The position numbers and the translations under genes were made by a program. Under the pieces are notes generated by a model. It worked only from the letters and a program-made list of their open reading frames with translations. It had not been told where the DNA came from and made no database searches. 64,000 nt of DNA from UBA5109 sp964606735 (GTDB lineage Bacteria > Pseudomonadota > Gammaproteobacteria > Pseudomonadales > Pseudohongiellaceae), in contig CAZSHI010000004.1 of NCBI GenBank assembly GCA_964606735.1, positions 1-64,000 on the forward strand, given 5' to 3'. Positions 51,675 through 60,972 of the stretch are shown piece after piece. The number at the start of each line of letters is the position of its first letter. The first letter of the stretch is position 1.

Positions 51675-53063
51675 TCACAGAGAGTGTTGAATAAACTGTT
51701 TTACTTCTTCCAGTTTTTTGGGCAGTACCACATACTCTTCTTCTCGATCAAACAGATCACTCAAATGAGCCGGTAGCTTGGGCGTTTCCAGCCCTGCCCG
51801 TTCAATCGCTTCGGCAAACTTGACTGGATGGGCAGTTGCTAGCGAAATTATCGGCGTCTGGTCATCATCTTTGCATAGCTGTGCTGCCTTCACACCAATG
51901 GCAGTATGTGGATCAAGCAGATAGGCATGCTGTTCAAATACTTCCCGAATCACCTTACAGGTAGTCTCATCATCCACACTGGCTGAATCGAAATTATCCC
52001 TGGCGAACTGCCATTCTGCATCACTGACCTGGTTGACTCTGTCACTCAGCCCGGTAACAAAACTGCTGACTCTGGCACTATCGCCCTGAAACATGTCGAA
52101 GATAAAACGCTCAAAATTACTTGAGACCATAATATCCATGCTTGGTGAAAGACTCGCCTCCAGTCCACCCAGCGAGTACTGGTTCTGACTGATGAAGCGA
52201 TGCAAAATGTCGTTTTTGTTGGTTGCAATGATTAGCTGTTTAACCGGCAGCCCCATTTTCTTGGCCAGATAACCGGCGTAAATATCACCGAAATTGCCGG
52301 TCGGTACAGAAAAGGAAACGGCCTCGTGCTTATCCAGAAAACGCAGGCCTGCATAAAAGTAATAGACGATTTGTGCCATGATTCTGGCCCAGTTAATCGA
52401 ATTAACCGCAACCAGTTGATAAGATGCCGGCAGAAAACTCTGGTCAGCAAAGGCCTGTTTAACGATCTGCTGACAATCATCAAAATTACCTTCAATGGCA
52501 ATGTTATGCACATTATCGCCGCGCACACTTGTCATCTGTTTACGCTGCACTTCTGATACCCGATTGTGTGGATGCAGAATAAATATATCGACAAAATCGG
52601 AATGTCTACATCCTTCCAGGGCTGCCGAACCGGTATCACCGGAAGTCGCTCCCAGAATGGCAACGTGCTGCTGGCGCTTCTGTAAGAAATAGTCCAGCAG
52701 GCGCCCTAGCAACTGCAAGGCAAAATCCTTGAAAGCCAGGGTTGGACCATGGAAAAGCTCAAGCACCCATTCGTTATCGTGCAGGTGCTTTAATGGCGCA
52801 ACCTCAGCATGTGAAAAGTCGGCATAGCTGTCACTGATCATCTGCCGCAAGGCATCAGGCTCAACACAATCATCGGTAAACAGTGAAATGATTTCAAAGG
52901 CCAGTTCGGGATAACTCAAGCCCTGCCAGGACAGAATCTGCTCACGGCTCAACTGCGGCAGCTGTTCCGGAATAAACAAACCACCATCTGGTGCCAGACC
53001 GGTAAGCACAGCCTCTTCAAAATTTTGTGGGGCACACTGGCCGCGGGTACTGATGTAATTCAT
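51675..53063 (-). CDS. thrC: Threonine synthase
   Basis: The product has 462 residues. It converts O-phosphohomoserine to threonine with pyridoxal phosphate. The lysine is K112 in HGPTLAFKDFALQ; SGDTGSAALEG and PTGNFGDIYAGY are phosphate and PLP contacts. It is the longer fungal/proteobacterial type with an N-terminal YISTRGQ domain. It lies 9 bases after hom. Confidence 0.96.
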   Translation of the reverse strand: MNYISTRGQCAPQNFEEAVLTGLAPDGGLFIPEQLPQLSREQILSWQGLSYPELAFEIISLFTDDCVEPDALRQMISDSYADFSHAEVAPLKHLHDNEWVLELFHGPTLAFKDFALQLLGRLLDYFLQKRQQHVAILGATSGDTGSAALEGCRHSDFVDIFILHPHNRVSEVQRKQMTSVRGDNVHNIAIEGNFDDCQQIVKQAFADQSFLPASYQLVAVNSINWARIMAQIVYYFYAGLRFLDKHEAVSFSVPTGNFGDIYAGYLAKKMGLPVKQLIIATNKNDILHRFISQNQYSLGGLEASLSPSMDIMVSSNFERFIFDMFQGDSARVSSFVTGLSDRVNQVSDAEWQFARDNFDSASVDDETTCKVIREVFEQHAYLLDPHTAIGVKAAQLCKDDDQTPIISLATAHPVKFAEAIERAGLETPKLPAHLSDLFDREEEYVVLPKKLEEVKQFIQHSL

Positions 53064-53072
53064 CTTCTCACG

Positions 53073-54386
53073 TTAGTCCTGCAATTCTGCAACACGAATT
53101 CGGCAAACCTTATCGACGACGGCATCCAACGCTTCAATTTCCCCAATCGCCTGGTTCAAAACCGCTTCCTGAATTTCATGCGTCATGATGATGACCGGAA
53201 CATGTTCATGGTCACCGCCGGTCATATCCGGATCTTTCTGAATTATGGCATCAATATTAATACCGCTGTCACCAAGAATTTCAGTGATATCGGCAATCAC
53301 ACCTAACTTGTCCTGCACTGAAATGCGCAAATAATAGGCGCTGACAATGTCGCTGATAGGAAGAATTGGTGTGTCGACCAGTTCCCCGGGTTGGAAAGCC
53401 AGTGCAGGAACAAGATCCTGATCAACATCCATACGTCGCACTACATCTATGACATCAGCCACAACTGCAGAGGCTGTCGGGGTATCACCTGCCCCGGCAC
53501 CGTAATACAGGGTCGAACCAACGGCATCACCGTGCAGCAGTACGGCATTCATGACGCCATCCACTTTGGCAATCAGCCGTTTTTTGGACACCAGTGAAGG
53601 ATGTACGCGCAATTCGATGCCAGCATCGGTTTTACGGCTGATGCCCAGATGCTTGACGCAATACCCGAGCTCATCCGCATAAGCCATATCCTCATTGGTA
53701 ATGTCCTGAATGCCTTCGGTATAGACTTTATCCAGGTGCAATGGAGTACCGAAGGCAATAGCCGAGAGTATCGCCAGCTTATGCGCCGCATCAATTCCCT
53801 CAATATCGTAAGTGGGATCAGCTTCTGCATAACCTTTGGCCTGTGCCTCTTTCAGCACATCGGCAAAAGGTCGGGACCGGGAATGCATTTCCGTCAGAAT
53901 ATAATTACCAGTACCGTTAATAATACCTGCCAGCCACTCAATCTGATTGGCTGCCAGGCCTTCGCGCAAAATCTTGATGATGGGTATGCCACCGGCAACA
54001 GCAGCCTCGTAGGCAACCATGACCTTGTTGGCCCTGGCCGCCGCAAAAATTTCATTGCCGTGAGTTGCAATCAGGGCCTTGTTTGCGGTGACGATATGCT
54101 TGCCATTGGCAATAGCCCGCAGTACCAGTTCACGGGCCACATCAGTGCCCCCAATCAGTTCCAGCAGAACATCAATCTCCGGATCATCAGCCAGCAACAT
54201 GGCATCATTGCTAATCTTGATATCACCCACATCCTGCTCTGCACCCAGGTGGCGGGTAGCAATATGCGTCACGCGCAAACTCTTCCCCAGCCGCCTGGAA
54301 ATTTCATGGGCATTATTTTTAAGGACACGGAAACTGCCATAGCCGACAGTACCCAAGCCACAGATACCTACATTAACTGCTTGCAA
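53073..54386 (-). CDS. hom: Homoserine dehydrogenase
   Basis: The product has 437 residues and reduces aspartate semialdehyde to homoserine. NAD(P) motif GICGLGTVGYGS (8-19), catalytic core EADPTYDIEGIDAAHKLAIL, and a C-terminal ACT domain (about 355-430) for threonine feedback. It is not fused to aspartokinase. The start is TTG 54386, with GGGAGA about seven bases upstream. It forms a unit with dsbC and thrC, as in Pseudomonas. Confidence 0.95.
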   Translation of the reverse strand: MQAVNVGICGLGTVGYGSFRVLKNNAHEISRRLGKSLRVTHIATRHLGAEQDVGDIKISNDAMLLADDPEIDVLLELIGGTDVARELVLRAIANGKHIVTANKALIATHGNEIFAAARANKVMVAYEAAVAGGIPIIKILREGLAANQIEWLAGIINGTGNYILTEMHSRSRPFADVLKEAQAKGYAEADPTYDIEGIDAAHKLAILSAIAFGTPLHLDKVYTEGIQDITNEDMAYADELGYCVKHLGISRKTDAGIELRVHPSLVSKKRLIAKVDGVMNAVLLHGDAVGSTLYYGAGAGDTPTASAVVADVIDVVRRMDVDQDLVPALAFQPGELVDTPILPISDIVSAYYLRISVQDKLGVIADITEILGDSGINIDAIIQKDPDMTGGDHEHVPVIIMTHEIQEAVLNQAIGEIEALDAVVDKVCRIRVAELQD

Positions 54387-54418
54387 TTGAATCTCCCTGA
54401 AACAGGTTTTATCTGCTG

Positions 54419-55195
54419 CTATTCGGTGAAAAGAAAAGCTGCCAGATCTTCTGCCGGAACATAGCCAGGCACCATGGAACCATCTTCAAAGACCAGGGTT
54501 GGCGTTCCTGTCACGCCAAACTCGCGACCCATTTGCCATTGCTCGGCTACCGGGTTATCGCAATCGATGGGGGCAATTCGAGCACCCCTTACGGCGGTGG
54601 TGAAAATTACTTTACGATCTTCAGCACACCAGGTGGAGACCATCTTGGGATAGGTGACCTGATCCAGGCCGCTGCGGGGAAATGCCAGGTAACGTATGGT
54701 AATACCCAGTTCATTCAACTGAGGCATTTCGCTGTGCAAGCGCTGACAGAACTGGCAATCGACATCGGTGAACACAGTCAATACGGCTTTTTCCTCGCCT
54801 TCAGCCTCAAAGATGATCATGTCACTTTCATCCACCTCAGCCAAGCGTTCCAGGCGCAGCTCGTTTCGACGGTTTTCACCCAGATTCACCAGGCCATTCT
54901 GGGTAGCCTGATAAAGATCTCCAGGTATGAAAAACTGGGCATCGGCACTGGCATAGATGAGTGGGCCGTTCTGCACCCGAACTTCATATAAACCAGTAAT
55001 CGGACTGGGAACGATTGCATCGATGACAATACCACTCTGGGTGCTTACGAGCACATCCCGAATAGCCGCTACTTCCGGCGTGTCATCCACGGCTGAACTC
55101 TGCAGGGACTGGGCCACTGTGAGGCTGGAAAAACTCATTAGCAGAGCTAATAAAGCGCCCATGACGGGCGCTTTGTGAAGAAGAATATATTGCAT
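54419..55195 (-). CDS. dsbC: Thiol:disulfide interchange protein DsbC
   Basis: The product has 258 residues. A signal peptide (to about 29) is followed by the dimerisation domain and a thioredoxin domain with active site CQFC (C147, C150) in FTDVDCQFCQRLH. The cis-proline lies in GVTGTPTLVFEDG, and the structural cysteine pair is in TWCAEDRK and IDCDNP. It isomerises wrong disulfides in the periplasm. Confidence 0.94.
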   Translation of the reverse strand: MQYILLHKAPVMGALLALLMSFSSLTVAQSLQSSAVDDTPEVAAIRDVLVSTQSGIVIDAIVPSPITGLYEVRVQNGPLIYASADAQFFIPGDLYQATQNGLVNLGENRRNELRLERLAEVDESDMIIFEAEGEEKAVLTVFTDVDCQFCQRLHSEMPQLNELGITIRYLAFPRSGLDQVTYPKMVSTWCAEDRKVIFTTAVRGARIAPIDCDNPVAEQWQMGREFGVTGTPTLVFEDGSMVPGYVPAEDLAAFLFTE

Positions 55196-55240
55196 TACTG
55201 GCTCACCCCCTCTACCGAGCTCTTGTCGGCCTTAGCGGGC

Positions 55241-55270
55241 ATTGTAGCAAGCCGCTAAGTGACTGTTCAA
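55241..55270 (-). promoter_or_regulatory. Promoter of the dsbC-hom-thrC unit overlapping the end of rplS
   Basis: On the minus strand TTGAAC (55270-55265), 18 bases and TGC-TACAAT (55246-55241). It overlaps the rplS stop and the right arm of an 8-base inverted repeat (55231-55238 with 55252-55259). Confidence 0.45.
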
Positions 55271-55635
55271 TCAGCCTTCTTATCCAGCTTTTCGGAAATA
55301 CGTGCAGCACGACCAGCCAACTCGCGAAGATAATACAGTTTTGCCTGACGAACATCACCACGGCGTTTGAGCTGGACACTTTCGATCAATGGGCTGTGTG
55401 TCTGGAAGGTTCTTTCCACACCAACACCATGAGAGATTTTACGCACGGTAAATGCAGAATTCAGACCCCGGTTACGTTTACCGATAACCACACCTTCAAA
55501 GGCCTGCAGACGCTCACGATCACCTTCCTTGATACGCACCTGCACAACAACCAGATCGCCTGGGCTAAACTCGGGCAATTCAGGTTTTAACTGTGCCGCT
55601 TCAACTTTTTGAATAATGGTGTTCTTGGCACTCAT
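55267..55635 (-). CDS. rplS: 50S ribosomal protein L19
   Basis: The product has 122 residues. Family sequence is plain: PEFSPGDLVVVQVRIKEGDRERLQAFEGVVIGKRNRGLNSAFTVRKIS, GVGVERTFQTHSP and RRGDVRQAKLYYLRELAGRAARI. It ends the rpsP-rimM-trmD-rplS operon. Confidence 0.97.
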   Translation of the reverse strand: MSAKNTIIQKVEAAQLKPELPEFSPGDLVVVQVRIKEGDRERLQAFEGVVIGKRNRGLNSAFTVRKISHGVGVERTFQTHSPLIESVQLKRRGDVRQAKLYYLRELAGRAARISEKLDKKAD

Positions 55636-55664
55636 CTTTTCTTACTCCAGTTATTAATTCCAGA

Positions 55665-56417
55665 TTAACAATTCTTGTTTTCGCTGATAAATTCATCTAA
55701 CAGGGCCTGCTGTTCAGCGTTCAGTTCAAGCTCTTGCAATAATTCCGGTCTTCGTTGCCAGGTTCTTCCCAGACTTTGTTTCAATCGCCATCTGGCTATC
55801 GCCGCATGGTCGCCACTCAACAGCACTTCCGGCACTTTCATTCCGGCAAATTCTTCAGGCCGGGTGTAATGCGGACAATCCAGCAGGCCTGCAACAAAGG
55901 AATCCTCAAGGGCAGAGTCCTCATGCCCCAGCGCTTCAGGTTGCAGCCGGATAATGCCATCCATCAACACCATTGCCGCCAGTTCACCACCACTGATGAC
56001 ATAGTCACCCAGCGACACTTCCTCATCCACCAGCGAATTGATCACCCGCTCGTCGATGCCCTCATACCTGCCACACAAAAGCACCAGTGATTCTTCATTG
56101 GCCAGTCGGGCCAGACCTTTCTGCGTCAAGGGCTTACCCTGGGGACTCAGATAAATCACAGGAGCTTTTTTCGGCTCGCTTCCCAACTGCTCTCTGGCAG
56201 CCTGTATTGCCGCAGTGACTGGCTCCGTCTTCATCAGCATGCCGGGGCCGCCACCATAAGGCCGGTCATCCACGGTACGGTGCCTGTCTTCAGCAAACTC
56301 CCGGGGATTGGAGAATGTTAACTGCACCAGGCCCTGCTTAAGGGCTCTGCCACTGATGCCATAGTCACTCAGCGCTTTAAACATCTCCGGGAACAGGGTG
56401 ACAACACTAATCTTCAT
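55665..56417 (-). CDS. trmD: tRNA (guanine-N1)-methyltransferase
   Basis: The product has 250 residues and methylates G37 of tRNAs. The SPOUT knot shows DDRPYGGGPGMLMKTEPV, VIYLSPQGKPLTQ, LLCGRYEGIDERV and DYVISGGELAAMVLMD. It sits 9 bases after rimM and 29 before rplS in the classic operon. Confidence 0.97.
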   Translation of the reverse strand: MKISVVTLFPEMFKALSDYGISGRALKQGLVQLTFSNPREFAEDRHRTVDDRPYGGGPGMLMKTEPVTAAIQAAREQLGSEPKKAPVIYLSPQGKPLTQKGLARLANEESLVLLCGRYEGIDERVINSLVDEEVSLGDYVISGGELAAMVLMDGIIRLQPEALGHEDSALEDSFVAGLLDCPHYTRPEEFAGMKVPEVLLSGDHAAIARWRLKQSLGRTWQRRPELLQELELNAEQQALLDEFISENKNC

Positions 56418-56426
56418 CCTTTTCCC

Positions 56427-56972
56427 TTAAAAATCTTTTTCCCAATTTACCCTGATCAATCCCTGTTCAAGGTCTACCTGCGCAATCACCTGCTCGCGCA
56501 GATAAGGAATCAAACGTTCCTCTTCATCGATGCTCTTGGCATCGCCCTGGACCACCAGCACATCATTGGCTCCGGTTTCCAGCAAGTAGCTTACCTTGCC
56601 CAGGTCTTCACCCTGCTGGTTAATGACCCGTAATCCCTGTAACTGATACCAGTAAAATTCTGTGGCATCCAGCTCGGGCAAGCTACTTTTCGGCAGATAC
56701 AAGGAACTGCCCGTATAGATTCTTGCCTGTTCACGATCATCACAGCCACTGATATGAGCAACGATGTCTTTGCCCTGGGCCTTACTCTGATCCAGAGTAA
56801 GACTCATCAGTTTTTCACCCTGCCCGTCGTGCTGCAAGGTCACAAATTTCTGATAGCCGAGAATGTTTTTCGGCGGATCGGTGAAAGAAATCAGTTTCAC
56901 CCAACCCTTGACTCCGTAGACAGCTCCTATACGCGCGACCAGAACATGGTCGGCAAGCTGCAGCGCGGTCAT
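56427..56972 (-). CDS. rimM: 16S rRNA processing protein RimM
   Basis: The product has 181 residues and helps assemble the 30S head by binding S19. The N-terminal RimM domain (VARIGAVYGVKGWVKLISFTD) and C-terminal PRC-barrel (EFYWYQLQGLRVINQQGEDLGKVSYLLETGANDVLVV) are present. Its ATG follows the rpsP stop directly. Confidence 0.95.
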   Translation of the reverse strand: MTALQLADHVLVARIGAVYGVKGWVKLISFTDPPKNILGYQKFVTLQHDGQGEKLMSLTLDQSKAQGKDIVAHISGCDDREQARIYTGSSLYLPKSSLPELDATEFYWYQLQGLRVINQQGEDLGKVSYLLETGANDVLVVQGDAKSIDEEERLIPYLREQVIAQVDLEQGLIRVNWEKDF

Positions 56973-57218
56973 TTAGGCAGCCGCTGAATCCTTCAGCAAT
57001 CTGGCAACTCGATCACTGAGTTGAGCTCCCTGCCCCTGCCAGTATTCGATGCGTTCCGCATCAATGCGCAGACGTTCTTCACCGCCTTTTGCTATCGGGT
57101 TGTAGAAACCGACACGCTCTACAAAACGGCCGTCACGCGATTTGCGTTTGTCAGCAACCGTTAAGTGGTAAAACGGACGTTTCTTGGCGCCAGTACGAGA
57201 AAGTCTAATCACCAACAT
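56973..57218 (-). CDS. rpsP: 30S ribosomal protein S16
   Basis: The product has 81 residues, of the normal S16 length: MLVIRLSRTGAKKRPFYHL, ADKRKSRDGRFVERVGFYNPIAKG. It is the first gene of the rpsP-rimM-trmD-rplS operon. AGGAACA precedes the ATG. Confidence 0.97.
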   Translation of the reverse strand: MLVIRLSRTGAKKRPFYHLTVADKRKSRDGRFVERVGFYNPIAKGGEERLRIDAERIEYWQGQGAQLSDRVARLLKDSAAA

Positions 57219-57311
57219 AAGTTATTGTTCCTAAAGAATAAATTCTATAAATTTTCGGACCGTTTCCGAAGCGTACACCGGCAGAAAAAGCCTGACCGGA
57301 AAAAGGCGGGT

Positions 57312-57317
57312 ATTCTA
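57312..57317 (-). promoter_or_regulatory. -10 box of the rpsP operon
   Basis: TAGAAT on the minus strand, 94 bases before rpsP, with TTCCAA 17 bases upstream as a weak -35 and a GC-rich stretch just downstream (ACCCGCC), as at other ribosomal protein promoters. Confidence 0.4.
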
Positions 57318-57374
57318 AGGGAAAAGAGGCGCCATTGGAACCTTAACGCACTGATTTTACAAAATAAGTCTCTA

Positions 57375-58757
57375 TCACCTGCCGGGGAATCCTCCACCAG
57401 GAAAACCACCACCCGGCGGGTTCATGCCCCCCATGCCACGCAGCATATTGGCCATTTTGCCACCTTTCATCTTCTTCATCACACGCTGCATCTGTTTGTG
57501 CTGCTTGATCAGGCGGTTGAGATCCTGAATATTGGTGCCAGAACCCTGGGTAATACGGCGTTTACGGGAACCATTCAGCAAGTCAGGATTACGCCTTTCC
57601 TGCATGGTCATGGAATTGATAATAGCCTCCATGCGAGTAAACATGCGCTCATCGACCCGCCCAGCCGCTGCCTGTGCCATGCCCCCCATACCCGGCATTT
57701 TCTCCAGCAGGTTCCCAATCCCGCCCATGTTCTGCATTTGTTGTAGCTGTTCCTTGAAATCTTCCAGATCAAAACGCTTGCCACGTTTTATTTTTTTCGC
57801 CAGCCGCTCGGCTTTTTGCCTGTCGACCTTCTTCTCAACATCTTCAATAAGGGAGAGTACATCTCCCATCCCCAGAATTCTTGATGCAAGACGATCCGGA
57901 TAAAAAGGCTCCAGTCCATCAATTTTTTCACCGGTACCCAGAAACTTGATCGGCTTCCCCGTGATATGGCGAACTGAAAGCGCAGCACCGCCACGGGCAT
58001 CACCGTCTGTCTTTGTCAGAATGACACCACTTAAGGGTAAGGCATCATTAAAGGCCTTGGCCGTATTGGCGGCATCCTGGCCGGTCATGGCATCAACAAC
58101 AAACAGGGTCTCCGCCGGCTTGAGAAGCTGATGCAGACTTTTGATTTCCTGCATCATGGCCTCATCAATGGCCAGACGACCTGCCGTATCAACAAACAGA
58201 ACATCCACGAACTGTTTTTTAGCCGCAGCCAGCGCTGCCTTGACAATCTGCTCCGGGCTTTGTGACAGGTCACTGGGGAAGAAATCGATACCGACTTCCT
58301 CAGCCAGCATTTCCAATTGCTGGATAGCTGCTGGCCGGTAGATGTCAGCACTGACCACCATCACTGATTTTTTCTGGTTGTTTTTCAACCATAAGGCCAG
58401 TTTGGCAACTGAGGTTGTTTTACCTGCACCCTGCAGGCCTGCCATCAGAATCACTGCCGGCGGTACCGCCTTGAGATCCAGCGCTTCATTGGCATTACCC
58501 ATCAAGGACTGAAGTTCAGTCTGGACAATTTTCAAAAAGGCCTGGCCCGGGTTCAGGCTGCTGCTGACTTCCTGGCCGATAGCACGATGTTTGACCTGCT
58601 CAATGAAGTCCTTGACCACCGGCAAGGCAACATCTGCTTCCAGCAATGCACGCCGGACTTCCCGTAAAGACTCCTGAATGTTGTCTTCGGTAATTTTGGA
58701 TTTCCCGGTAATACTTTTTAGAGCACCGGACAGGCGTTCACTCAGAGTTTCAAACAT
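57375..58757 (-). CDS. ffh: Signal recognition particle protein Ffh
   Basis: The product has 460 residues from ATG 58757; a TTG three codons upstream is possible but not needed. The GTPase motifs are GLQGAGKTTS (about 107-116), DTAGRL, and TKTDGDARGG. The C-terminal M domain is methionine-rich (MQNMGGIGNLLEKMPGMGGM, MVKMKK-like RVMKKMKGGKMANML) and binds 4.5S RNA and signal sequences. A glycine-phenylalanine tail GGGFPGGGFPGR closes it. Divergent from ypjD. Confidence 0.97.
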   Translation of the reverse strand: MFETLSERLSGALKSITGKSKITEDNIQESLREVRRALLEADVALPVVKDFIEQVKHRAIGQEVSSSLNPGQAFLKIVQTELQSLMGNANEALDLKAVPPAVILMAGLQGAGKTTSVAKLALWLKNNQKKSVMVVSADIYRPAAIQQLEMLAEEVGIDFFPSDLSQSPEQIVKAALAAAKKQFVDVLFVDTAGRLAIDEAMMQEIKSLHQLLKPAETLFVVDAMTGQDAANTAKAFNDALPLSGVILTKTDGDARGGAALSVRHITGKPIKFLGTGEKIDGLEPFYPDRLASRILGMGDVLSLIEDVEKKVDRQKAERLAKKIKRGKRFDLEDFKEQLQQMQNMGGIGNLLEKMPGMGGMAQAAAGRVDERMFTRMEAIINSMTMQERRNPDLLNGSRKRRITQGSGTNIQDLNRLIKQHKQMQRVMKKMKGGKMANMLRGMGGMNPPGGGFPGGGFPGR

Positions 58758-58848
58758 CTTGACCAACTTTTATGCATGCTATTTGGAGGCCCAATTCTAC
58801 AATAAAAAAGGCTTCAATGGTGTGCTCACTTGTGAGAGACTTTCGCCC

Positions 58849-59649
58849 ATGCTAGCGACCCTTGCAGGAATCATAGCCGTCATCCTTTACCTGTCGGCGA
58901 CCTGGTTCCAGAGCCAAAACCTTCTTCAAGACCGCAATCTGAAAAAAACTGTGCAGATATGCGGCTGGACTGCTTTGCTGGCACATTTTGTCAGCATGCT
59001 TGGTGTCATCAATACCGCCGAGGGTTACGATTTTGGTTTCTTTAAAATTTCAACCGTCTTCAGCTTTACCATTTCAGGCCTGATTCTGCTTAGCAACCTG
59101 AAAAAGCCGGTACAAAATCTGTTCCTGCTGATATTCCCGATAGCCATTATCAGCATAGTCTGCGCCCTTTTCGTGCCTAGCAACTACGTGCCAAATGAAA
59201 GCTATACACTGGGGGTGGCGACACATATTGTGCTGGCCATACTGGCAACGAGCATCATCACCATTGGTGCCGTGCAGGCTGTTTTCATGGCTTATGAAAA
59301 TCAGCAGTTACGGCAAAGACACCACTTCAGCCTGATTCGGCACTTGCCGCCTCTGGAAACCATGGAAAGCCTGTTGTTTGAAATTATCTGGCTGGGCATC
59401 CTGCTTTTGAGTGCCGTCATCCTTACTGGCATCATGTATACCGATGATTTTCTCGGTCAGCATCTTTCCCACAAAACCGTATTCTCTATTGGGTCCTGGG
59501 TGGTTTTTGCCATTTTGCTGTGGGGAAGGCATCAGGCTGGCTGGCGCGGCACTACGGCAATACGCTGGACACTGGCCGGTTTCGGCTTCCTGATTATTGC
59601 CTATTTTGGTAGCAAGTTCGTACTTGAACTGGTGCTGAACCGCGCCTGA
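58849..59649 (+). CDS. ypjD: CcsA-like inner membrane protein YpjD
   Basis: The product has 266 residues and about eight membrane helices. It belongs to the cytochrome c assembly (CcsA/HemX-like) family: LGVATHIVLAILATSIITIGAVQAVFMAYENQQLR, and HKTVFSIGSWVVFAILLWGRHQAGWRG, with histidines that could bind haem. The function of YpjD is not established. ATG 58849 was chosen because it begins the first helix; GAGAG lies ten bases before. The ffh-ypjD-corB order is conserved. Confidence 0.9.
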   Translation: MLATLAGIIAVILYLSATWFQSQNLLQDRNLKKTVQICGWTALLAHFVSMLGVINTAEGYDFGFFKISTVFSFTISGLILLSNLKKPVQNLFLLIFPIAIISIVCALFVPSNYVPNESYTLGVATHIVLAILATSIITIGAVQAVFMAYENQQLRQRHHFSLIRHLPPLETMESLLFEIIWLGILLLSAVILTGIMYTDDFLGQHLSHKTVFSIGSWVVFAILLWGRHQAGWRGTTAIRWTLAGFGFLIIAYFGSKFVLELVLNRA

Positions 59650-59681
59650 TCAATGTTGATTTTTAGTCGTGCCTACGCAAC

Positions 59682-60971
59682 ATGAATGATCTTTCTCTGG
59701 AAAGCCTCTTTGGCATCCTGTTAACACTCATCATCATTTCAGGCTATTTTTCCAGTTCTGAAACTGCCATGATGGCACTTAACCGCTATCGACTGCGGCA
59801 TCTGGTCAAGCAACAGCATCGAGGTGCCATGCGTGCCAGTAAACTGCTGGATCAACCCGACCGACTGATCGGAATTATCCTGATCGGCAACAATTTCGTT
59901 AATATTTTCGCTTCGGCAATTGCCACCGTGATTGCCGTTCGTCTCTTTGGTGATGGTGGCATCCTGGTTGCCACACTGATCCTAACCATCGTGATTCTGA
60001 TATTTTCTGAAGTGACCCCCAAAACCATTGCTGCTGTTCACCCTGAAAAACTGGCCTTCCCCTTCTCCATACCGCTGCTTTTTCTGCTACGCATTTTTTA
60101 CCCCCTGGTATGGATGGTCAACAAGGTATCAAATTCGCTGGTTCGCCTCTTGGGTTTTGATATGGATAGCGAGGATGCCCACCATCTGAGCACGGAAGAA
60201 CTTAAAACCGTTGTATATGAAGCCGGCTCACGCATTCCGGTCCGCCACCAGGACATGCTGGTCAACATCCTGGATCTCGAAAAGGTCAGTGTCAGTGACA
60301 TCATGGTTCCCCGTCATGAAGTGGTCGGCATCAACATCGAGGACAATATCGACGATATCATGCAGACCATCATGAACTGCCACCATACCCGGCTGCCGGT
60401 TTATCAGGGCAATCTTGATAATGTGGTTGGCATACTCCATATGCGCAATATCAGCAAGCTGATTGACACTGAAACGGTTAATAAAAATGAAATCATGCAG
60501 CTTACCCGTGCGAGTTATTTTGTCCCCGAAACCACTACTCTACATACCCAACTGATCAACTTTCAGAAGAAGAAACGGCGTATTGCCATGGTGGTAGATG
60601 AATACGGCGACGTGCAGGGCATCGTTACACTTGAAGACATTCTTGAAGAAATTGTCGGAAAATTCACCACGAACATGGCCGAAGAATCCGATGATATTCA
60701 TCCTCAGGATGACGGTTCTTTCCTGATTGATGGCAGCGCCAATATCCGTGAGATCAATCGTGCACTAGACTGGCAACTACCAACGGATGGTGCCAAAACA
60801 CTGAACGGCCTGCTGACCGACATTCTTGAAAGTATTCCGGAAAACAGTGTCGCTATCGAGCTTCCCCTGTACCGGGCAGAAGTGCTGCAGGTCAAAGATA
60901 ATATGATTAAGAACGTACGTATTTGGCCACATTATCCGGTCGACGAAGTTTCCCAGAGCACTCTGTTTTAA
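59682..60971 (+). CDS. corB: CorB/YfjD-type transporter-associated protein (DUF21-CBS-CorC)
   Basis: The product has 429 residues. A DUF21 membrane domain (about 1-190, with SGYFSSSETAMMALNRYRLR) is followed by two CBS domains (about 200-330, DIMVPRHEVVGI and IAMVVDEYGDVQGIVTLEDILEEIVG) and a CorC_HlyC domain. CorB/CNNM proteins take part in Mg2+ or Co2+ efflux. It follows ypjD after 32 bases and is one base from the Nudix gene. Confidence 0.9.
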   Translation: MNDLSLESLFGILLTLIIISGYFSSSETAMMALNRYRLRHLVKQQHRGAMRASKLLDQPDRLIGIILIGNNFVNIFASAIATVIAVRLFGDGGILVATLILTIVILIFSEVTPKTIAAVHPEKLAFPFSIPLLFLLRIFYPLVWMVNKVSNSLVRLLGFDMDSEDAHHLSTEELKTVVYEAGSRIPVRHQDMLVNILDLEKVSVSDIMVPRHEVVGINIEDNIDDIMQTIMNCHHTRLPVYQGNLDNVVGILHMRNISKLIDTETVNKNEIMQLTRASYFVPETTTLHTQLINFQKKKRRIAMVVDEYGDVQGIVTLEDILEEIVGKFTTNMAEESDDIHPQDDGSFLIDGSANIREINRALDWQLPTDGAKTLNGLLTDILESIPENSVAIELPLYRAEVLQVKDNMIKNVRIWPHYPVDEVSQSTLF

Positions 60972-60972
60972 T

